Source of the DNA: Desulfobacterales bacterium
GTDB lineage: Bacteria > Desulfobacterota > DSM-4660 > Desulfatiglandales > B25-G16
Assembly (NCBI GenBank): GCA_013375385.1
Contig: JABXJY010000072.1
Coordinates: 1 to 10,406, forward strand
DNA: 10,406 nt
Direction: 5' to 3'
The first letter of the stretch is position 1. Each line of letters starts with the position of its first letter. Below the pieces are notes generated by a model. It was not told the DNA's origin, searched no databases, and saw nothing but the letters and a program-made list of their open reading frames with translations. Of this stretch, positions 7,002 to 10,406 are shown in pieces. The translations under genes and the position numbers were made by a program.

Positions 7002-7045
7002 GCCAGCTACATAAACCGATAGCAGAGTAAAGAGGAGGGATAAAG

Positions 7046-7468
7046 ATGGACGTCGAGGAAATATGGAGACGCTTTCAGAAACACATGGGATACACCGATG
7101 AGGAGATGGAGATCTTTCGATCCGATCCCGAGAAGGTGAAGATGGTCACCCAGACACCCGAGTTCGTGAAGTGCCGGGTTATAGCCGAGGTGATAGAGTC
7201 CCATGGCTGTTATGCCCAGCACCGGGTGGGAGACCGGTTCGTGATGACCGCGGGTGGAGAACTGATCGCCGAGGAGTGTCCGAAAAGGATGTGCATTTCC
7301 GCCCTGGCACAAGCAAGCAACGTCCTGCCGGCGATCTACGAGAGGCTCATCGCAAAGTCAGACCCCAATTTCGAGCGATCCCACACCGTCCAGTGCACGG
7401 ACGTGGGTCTCGACAAGGGGGGATGGGGAAAGATCCTCATGAAGGTCTATGTCGAGAAATACCGCTAA
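7046..7468 (+). CDS. TIGR04076-like small cysteine-containing protein (long form)
   Basis: A 140-residue cytoplasmic protein of unknown function. An N-terminal helical extension (about 1-38, with YTDEEMEIFRSDPEK) precedes a domain similar to TIGR04076 proteins: VKCRVIAEVIESHGC.. HRVGDRFVM (42-67), ECPKRMCISALAQASNVLPA (77-96) and TVQCTDVG..KGGWGKILMKVYVEK (114-138). Cysteines lie at 43, 55, 78, 83 and 117, which could serve redox or metal binding, though no defined site is known. The ribosome-binding site is AGAGGAGGGA, 5 bases before the ATG. It is the fourth co-directional gene and is followed 46 bases later by a shorter relative (7515-7811). The family call comes from pattern resemblance and alignment to that neighbour. 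A role in the BKACE pathway is only inferred from position. Confidence 0.65.
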   Translation: MDVEEIWRRFQKHMGYTDEEMEIFRSDPEKVKMVTQTPEFVKCRVIAEVIESHGCYAQHRVGDRFVMTAGGELIAEECPKRMCISALAQASNVLPAIYERLIAKSDPNFERSHTVQCTDVGLDKGGWGKILMKVYVEKYR

Positions 7469-7514
7469 GTCGACAGAGGATTGCTAAACTTGAATTAGTA
7501 GGGGAGTCCTTTTC

Positions 7515-7811
7515 ATAGATCTTATTGTCAAGGTAAGAGAGATAAGGGGAACGTGCCCTGTCTACAGTCCCGGAGACTCAATTGTCATACGCGAAGGCTA
7601 CATCCTTGATACCAGAAGCAGCTCTTCAGCGTGTATGCACTCCCTGGCCTCCCTTATGCCATACTACGTCGCCCTGTCTAAGGGGGTTTCTCCTCAGACT
7701 CTGGGCCTTTCAGGAACACAAGAGGACAGGGCATACCTCCAGTGCCCTGATCCATGCGATATTACCGGTGGCGGAACAGTCATCTTTGAAATCTCCCCAG
7801 GTCGCACCTAA
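7515..7811 (+). CDS. TIGR04076-family protein with ATA in place of the start codon
   Basis: An uninterrupted 98-codon frame that matches a full-length TIGR04076-type protein: IVKVREIRGTCPVYSPGD (4-21), ACMHSLASLMPYYVALSKGV (39-58), AYLQCPDPCD (73-82) and GGGTVIFEI (85-93), then a TAA stop. No ATG, GTG or TTG occurs in frame between the upstream stop (about 7480) and the conserved core. The best candidate start is ATA at 7515, with AGGGGAG about 8 bases upstream, exactly where an ATG would be expected. Either a point change has destroyed the start (a very recent pseudogene), there is a sequencing error, or AUA is used at low efficiency. Cysteines are at 14, 40, 77 and 81. It follows the longer relative by 46 bases as the last gene of the operon. 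Function unknown. Confidence 0.65.
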   Translation: MDLIVKVREIRGTCPVYSPGDSIVIREGYILDTRSSSSACMHSLASLMPYYVALSKGVSPQTLGLSGTQEDRAYLQCPDPCDITGGGTVIFEISPGRT

Positions 7812-7998
7812 GAGACAGCTTTAGCTGAATATGCTAGCCACTGTTGCCTTTTCTATTTCGGGGCCGGCGTTCACCTTTACTCATCGTGATACCGCTTCAA
7901 GGCAACGTGGTGCCGAGCATCGATGACCTGCGGGAGGATGTCGCTCTGCCTCTGTTATAGTTCGCGCAACATAAAATAGCCTTGAGGGATTATTGATC
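7812..7998. other. Unassigned stretch between the operon and the HU terminator
   Basis: No complete gene is visible. An open frame 7838-7960 (40 codons, TAG stop, no start with a ribosome-binding site) reads, in part, LLIVIPLQGNVVPSIDDLRE. It looks like coding sequence, with a loose resemblance to the first strand and helix of STAS-type anti-sigma antagonists, but it is too short to assign. It may be a gene fragment. No clear terminator for the plus-strand operon was found. Confidence 0.3.
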
Positions 7999-8037
7999 AA
8001 AAAAACCCTCATCAGGATACGTTGCTCCCGATGAGGG
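7999..8037 (-). terminator. Rho-independent terminator of the HU gene
   Basis: On the minus strand CCCTCATCGGGA pairs with TCCTGATGAGGG (12 pairs, one G-T) around an 8-base loop and is followed at once by seven T (complement of 7999-8005). It starts 27 bases after the HU stop codon. This is a textbook intrinsic terminator. On the plus strand there is no T-run, so it should act only on HU transcription. Confidence 0.92.
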
Positions 8038-8063
8038 CTTGATACAACGCTGGTGAATGCTGA

Positions 8064-8333
8064 TTACTTCACAGCGGCCTTTAAGGCCTTCCCCGGTACG
8101 AACTTGGCTATCTTCCTTGCCTTGATTTTTAACTCTTCCCCTGTCTGTGGATGCCTTCCTTTCCTTGCCTTCCTTGTTCCCACCTTAAAGGTTCCGAAGC
8201 CAATCAGGGTGACCGCATCCTTCTTTTTCAACGCCTTGGTAATGGCTGAAAAAACACAGTTCACCGCTTCCTGCGCCTCTTTCTTGGTACAGACCACCTT
8301 GGCTACCTCGTTGACTAGACCCCCCTTGTTCAT
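8064..8333 (-). CDS. HU family DNA-binding protein
   Basis: An 89-residue histone-like HU protein that bends and compacts DNA as a dimer. The N-terminus MNKGGLVNEVAKVV and the core LIGFGTFKVGTRKARKGRHP (43-62) carry the family signature, with the GFGTF turn at 45-49 and the intercalating proline at 62 within RHPQTGEEL. The length is typical. It differs from the IHF-alpha-like protein at 219-506 and is closer to true HU, although the arm is unusually lysine/arginine-rich and cysteines occur at 15 and 26. The ATG has a very strong ribosome-binding site (AAGGAGGAGG, complement within 8338-8350). It is a single gene with its own terminator and an AT-rich palindromic upstream region, so it is likely well expressed and independent of the neighbouring operon. 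Confidence 0.93.
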   Translation of the reverse strand: MNKGGLVNEVAKVVCTKKEAQEAVNCVFSAITKALKKKDAVTLIGFGTFKVGTRKARKGRHPQTGEELKIKARKIAKFVPGKALKAAVK

Positions 8334-8377
8334 GGTACCTCCTCCTTTCTCCTAAACGCTAAAGTGGTTAATTAATG

Positions 8378-8394
8378 ATACTATTAACTAGTAT
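8378..8394. promoter_or_regulatory. Palindrome upstream of the HU gene
   Basis: ATACTA-TTAAC-TAGTAT is a perfect 6-bp inverted repeat with a 5-base centre, 45 bases upstream of the HU start codon. The overlapping minus-strand TATACT could serve as a -10 box, though no good -35 lies at the right distance. It could be an operator for HU autoregulation or simply an AT-rich promoter. Confidence 0.35.
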
Positions 8395-8576
8395 AACTTT
8401 TGGGATATTTCAACCTAAAATTTGATCTTATCTGTCGATCTACTATGACAAATGTATATTCTGATATTGATTTCCCGTTGATCGATCAGCAGGCATATCC
8501 CAAACTGTTTATCAGATTCCAAGATATTTACTATGAGTTCTTCAAGATATTTGCTACTAAGCCTTGCCTAGCAGGA

Positions 8577-8690
8577 AAGGGGTCGGATTTTCTCTATTGA
8601 CATTTTTAGGTTAATTCTTGATATCAAGAACAGATTGAGAGAATCCTTGACGTTGATAGGGAAAAGTAAATATAAAAAGTCTGGCCCCTT
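8577..8690. repeat. Inverted-repeat (REP/MITE-like) element, 114 bp
   Basis: The left arm AAGGGGTCGGATTTT (8577-8591) and the right arm AAAAGTCTGGCCCCTT (8675-8690) are inverted copies with three differences, all of which become G-U pairs in RNA, so a stem of about 15 pairs can form. A perfect 16-bp palindrome TTCTTGATATCAAGAA lies inside at 8615-8630. The arm sequence resembles the AAGGGGTCAGACTTT-type repeats that I recall near IS200-like/RAYT transposases in deltaproteobacteria. No transposase is present here. Confidence 0.5.
8647..8676 (+). promoter_or_regulatory. Sigma-70 promoter of the zinc-ribbon gene
   Basis: TTGACG (8647-8652) and TATAAA (8671-8676) are 18 bases apart, each close to consensus. 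Transcription would begin near 8683, about 30 bases before the ATG at 8713. The promoter lies inside the inverted-repeat element, and the -10 box overlaps its right arm. Confidence 0.5.
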
Positions 8691-8712
8691 ATTATAAGAA
8701 AGGAAAAGATTC

Positions 8713-9027
8713 ATGTTTTTCTTTATCGGAGGGATTCAACCTAAAACTATCCTTGTTGATAAGCAAGCAAGGTCCTGTTCTGCATGCGGTCATTTTGAGG
8801 TCTATCTAAAAAGGGTGGATCATTATTTGAGCCTGTTTCTCATCCCCCTCTTTCCTGTCAAGAAAGGGACCCCATTCTTGATCTGTGAAAACTGTAAGAC
8901 CGTGTTAGATGGACAGGGTTATAGGCTGGATGCTGAGCAAGCATTAGCCGAAAAAAGGTGCCTTCACTGTGGGAGACACATAGATCCGGATTTTACCTTC
9001 TGCCCCTCCTGTGGAAAGGCCCTATAA
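8713..9027 (+). CDS. Zinc-ribbon domain protein
   Basis: A 104-residue protein with four CxxC knuckles: Cys22/Cys25 (CSAC), Cys58/Cys61 (CENC), Cys83/Cys86 (CLHC) and Cys97/Cys100 (CPSC). The first two pairs would make one split zinc ribbon and the last two a C-terminal double-zinc-ribbon-like unit (CxxCG-x10-CPxCGK). The N-terminus MFFFIGGIQPKT and the segment YLKRVDHYLSLFLIPLFPVK (31-50) are typical of the zinc-ribbon family in which a hydrophobic stretch links the two halves of the first ribbon. The ribosome-binding site is AAGGAAAAG, about 5 bases before the ATG. It is a single gene with its own promoter. Such proteins may bind nucleic acid or protein partners. The function is unknown. 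Confidence 0.85.
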   Translation: MFFFIGGIQPKTILVDKQARSCSACGHFEVYLKRVDHYLSLFLIPLFPVKKGTPFLICENCKTVLDGQGYRLDAEQALAEKRCLHCGRHIDPDFTFCPSCGKAL

Positions 9028-9252
9028 GATCAGTAGTGTCCGTAGCCAGTTGTCATCTGCAATCATTAAATTTTAAAATTGCATCATATCGCAAGCTCTA
9101 TTGTCAAATTAATTATGAAGTGAGTGTTTAGTTCAAGAGATTCGGGTCGAAGATGTCTGATTTTGTCTTCTCATCACAGCATATGTGAAATGGGAGCTCG
9201 CTTTTTGACTAGGGTTAATCGCGCGAGCGCTTGAGGAACATCAGGAGCAGCT

Positions 9253-9843
9253 GTGGTAGATCGAATCCACTTCGTCTTTCTGAACGTCGGCCACTTCTAC
9301 GACCACCTGTTCATGTTGGTCTTTGCCACGGTGGCGGCGCTCTCCCTCTCGCACGAGTGGGGAATGAGCTATGCGGAGGTCATCCCATATGCCACGCCTG
9401 GCTTCGTGGCCTTCGGCGTGTGCGCGGTGCCTGCAGGCTGGCTTGCCGACAAGTGGAGTCGAAAGGGAATGATGGTTGTCTTCTACGTCGGCATCGGCCT
9501 GAGCTCAATCTTCACCTCGCTCGCGGAAACGCCCCTCCAGATCGGAATTGGCCTCTTCGCCATTGGCCTCTTCGCGGCCATCTACCACCCAGTCGGTCTC
9601 GCGCTTGTTGTTCAGGGGCGCGAGAATACGGGTGTGCCGCTGGCCATCAATGGAATCTTCGGCAACGTGGGGGTAGCCTGTGCGGCGCTCATCACGGGAT
9701 TTCTCATCGATCACGCGGGCTGGCGTTCAGCCTTCGTCTGGCCTGGTTTCATGTCAATCGCAACGGGGATTGCCTACGCCGGGCTCCTGTATGCGGCCCG
9801 GGATTCAGGCGCCGAGGAGGGCTACCGCCGTGTCGCGGCCTCA
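9253..9843 (+). pseudogene. MFS transporter, truncated after the N-terminal half
   Basis: Residues 1-197 are the N-terminal six-helix half of a major facilitator transporter: the first helix around 7-33, motif A as GWLADKWSRKG (62-72) between helices 2 and 3, YHPVGLA (111-117) in helix 4, and the helix-5/6 region with GNVGVACAALITGF and DHAGWRSAFVWPG. The GxFxxxYHPVGLA pattern recalls fosmidomycin-resistance-type and nitrate-type MFS proteins. The start is GTG at 9253 with AGGAG 5 bases upstream. Near 9843 the homology stops. The frame stays open to 10200, but the rest is antisense to an IS3 fragment and to the flavodoxin-family gene, so it is not transporter sequence. The second half of the transporter (about 200 residues) is missing, so it is unlikely to function. 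The GC-rich coding style also ends at this point. Confidence 0.8.
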
Positions 9844-9961
9844 GGGACCTATATACAGCCTAATCTTAAACTCGTCGGGATATCGATTTGTCTTCTTTGG
9901 GCCTTTTATTCGTGCCATTTGGGCACCCTTTTCTCAGTTAGGTTTTGGTGTCCACTTTTTT
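9841..9961 (-). mobile_element. IS3-family insertion sequence fragment (left end plus orfA start)
   Basis: On the minus strand an ATG at 9916-9918 begins MARIKGPKKTNRYPDEFKIR, the characteristic start of the helix-turn-helix transposase OrfA of some IS3-family elements. The resemblance ends after about 20 residues, and the frame stops at 9841-9843, where the MFS gene begins. Just upstream of the ATG the sequence GTGGACACCAAAACC (complement of 9941-9955) looks like an IS3 terminal repeat. The rest of the element is absent, so this is a scar left by insertion and deletion. The outer boundary near 9961 is estimated. The identification rests on recalled sequence pattern. Confidence 0.6.
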
Positions 9962-10090
9962 TGGGTAAGTTCTTAGACTATGGACATCGGTATGTTACCT
10001 GTTATTTTAGTGCCCTGCACAGGTGGGCACAAGAGAACTATAGGGGCCTCCGGTCGGCAAGGGGGAACAGCTCTGAGGATCGTGATAACC

Positions 10091-10406
10091 CTAGAGAGCC
10101 GCTTTCCTCCCCAAGTCGTAAGCCTCCTTTTTCGCCGTTTCGTTACTGTCAATCTCCCCTTTCTCTGAAGCCGAGGCCTGAACAACCCCAATCCACTTGA
10201 GGTCGGTGAACTGGCAAGTGCTCTTGAAACTGTGAACGATGGGATCGGCGGTGGAAACATCAGGGTCACCGCAGACCGTGATGAGGCCGATCCTTTTGCC
10301 CTTCATCCGGGGGTAATAGGACCGGTGCCAACGCCACTCAGCATCGAAGAAAGCGCACCAGCGATCGAGGTAGGCTTTCATCTGGGCAGTCATTGACCAG
10401 AAATAC
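10091..10406 (-). CDS. NADPH-dependent FMN reductase / flavodoxin-family protein, C-terminal part
   Basis: The frame enters from the right edge and ends at a TAG (complement of 10091-10093), giving 104 visible residues. They include YFWSMTAQMKAYLDRWCAFF, then KGKRIGLITVCGDPDVSTAD and a C-terminal helix (KKEAYDLGRKAAL). The SMTAQMKAYLDRW block is typical of NAD(P)H-dependent FMN reductase or flavodoxin-like proteins, where it follows the loop near the flavin. The ITVCGD strand-turn is the late beta strand of the flavodoxin fold. An ATG exists at 10391-10393, but the frame and the family pattern continue upstream past the edge, so the gene is 5'-incomplete here rather than starting there. The C-terminus looks intact. 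It probably binds FMN and reduces small substrates or metals. Partner unknown. Confidence 0.8.
   Translation of the reverse strand, partial: YFWSMTAQMKAYLDRWCAFFDAEWRWHRSYYPRMKGKRIGLITVCGDPDVSTADPIVHSFKSTCQFTDLKWIGVVQASASEKGEIDSNETAKKEAYDLGRKAAL

Larger units (their letters stand above)
8334..8712. other. Divergent intergenic region between HU and zinc-ribbon genes
   Basis: This 379-base, AT-rich region separates the two divergently transcribed genes. It contains the HU-side palindrome (8378-8394), an inverted-repeat element (8577-8690) with a central palindrome (8615-8630), and a promoter for the zinc-ribbon gene. The stretch 8400-8576 has no recognisable gene or site. An open frame there starts at a TTG without a ribosome-binding site. 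Confidence 0.5.

Noticed and set aside
7582..7824. 80-residue plus-strand frame over the TIGR04076-like gene
   Set aside because: It is a shadow in another frame; the frame 7515-7811 carries the recognisable family protein.
7982..8011. Plus-strand terminator TGAGGG..CCCTCA for the BKACE operon
   Set aside because: The short stem is followed by mixed sequence rather than a T-run and competes with the much stronger HU terminator.
8400..8600. 66-residue plus-strand open frame in the HU/zinc-ribbon gap
   Set aside because: It starts at TTG with no ribosome-binding site, runs into the inverted-repeat element, and shows no family pattern.
10010..10030. GTGCCC..GGGCAC hairpin as terminator of the flavodoxin-family gene
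   Set aside because: The stem is only 6 pairs with a 9-base loop and no T-run follows on the minus strand; at best a weak candidate.
9844..10200. C-terminal extension of the MFS frame as a real fusion
   Set aside because: It lies antisense to the IS3 OrfA start and to the flavodoxin-family gene, loses membrane-helix pattern and changes composition at the junction.
9973..10269. 98-residue minus-strand frame overlapping the flavodoxin-family gene
   Set aside because: It overlaps, in another frame on the same strand, a gene with clear family motifs and resembles nothing itself.

Overview
The window looks like an accessory or catabolic region from an anaerobic, probably Desulfobacterota-like ('deltaproteobacterial') bacterium. 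That placement is an inference from protein style: an IHF-alpha-like protein, an HU, a lysine-rich H1-like nucleoid protein, a beta-keto acid cleavage enzyme (BKACE) next to 3-hydroxyacyl-CoA dehydrogenases, and TIGR04076-type small cysteine proteins. No rRNA, tRNA or CRISPR array was seen.

Layout. Positions 1-1036 hold minus-strand genes: a gene start leaving the left edge, an IHF-alpha-like protein (219-506) and a conserved hypothetical protein (599-1036). Positions 1154-1272 are a frameshifted remnant of a tyrosine recombinase N-terminus. It lies directly upstream of an intact ThDP-dependent acetolactate-synthase-like enzyme (1432-3066). A minus-strand H1-like protein (3180-3557) has a good promoter. 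A gene-poor stretch (3558-4081) follows, with a perfect 15-bp inverted repeat at 3929-3973. Positions 4082-7811 carry five co-directional reading frames that look like one catabolic operon: BKACE, two different 3HCDH-family dehydrogenases, and two divergent TIGR04076-like small proteins. The last of these is fully open but has ATA where its start codon should be. An HU protein (8064-8333, minus) ends in a strong Rho-independent terminator. Positions 8577-8690 form a hairpin-like repeat that overlaps the promoter of a zinc-ribbon protein (8713-9027). The right end is rearranged: an MFS transporter is cut after about 197 residues by an antisense IS3-type transposase fragment, and a flavodoxin/FMN-reductase-family gene enters from the right edge on the minus strand.

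How the genes may work together. The BKACE and dehydrogenase set suggests oxidation of a beta-hydroxy acid (free or as a CoA ester) to a beta-keto acid. BKACE would then cleave it with acetyl-CoA to acetoacetate and a shortened acyl-CoA. The substrate cannot be read from the sequence. The two TIGR04076-like proteins have no known function. They could belong to the pathway, or the second could be decaying.

The region shows at least three scars of mobile DNA (integrase remnant, IS3 remnant, inverted-repeat element) and patchy base composition, consistent with a mosaic accessory segment.
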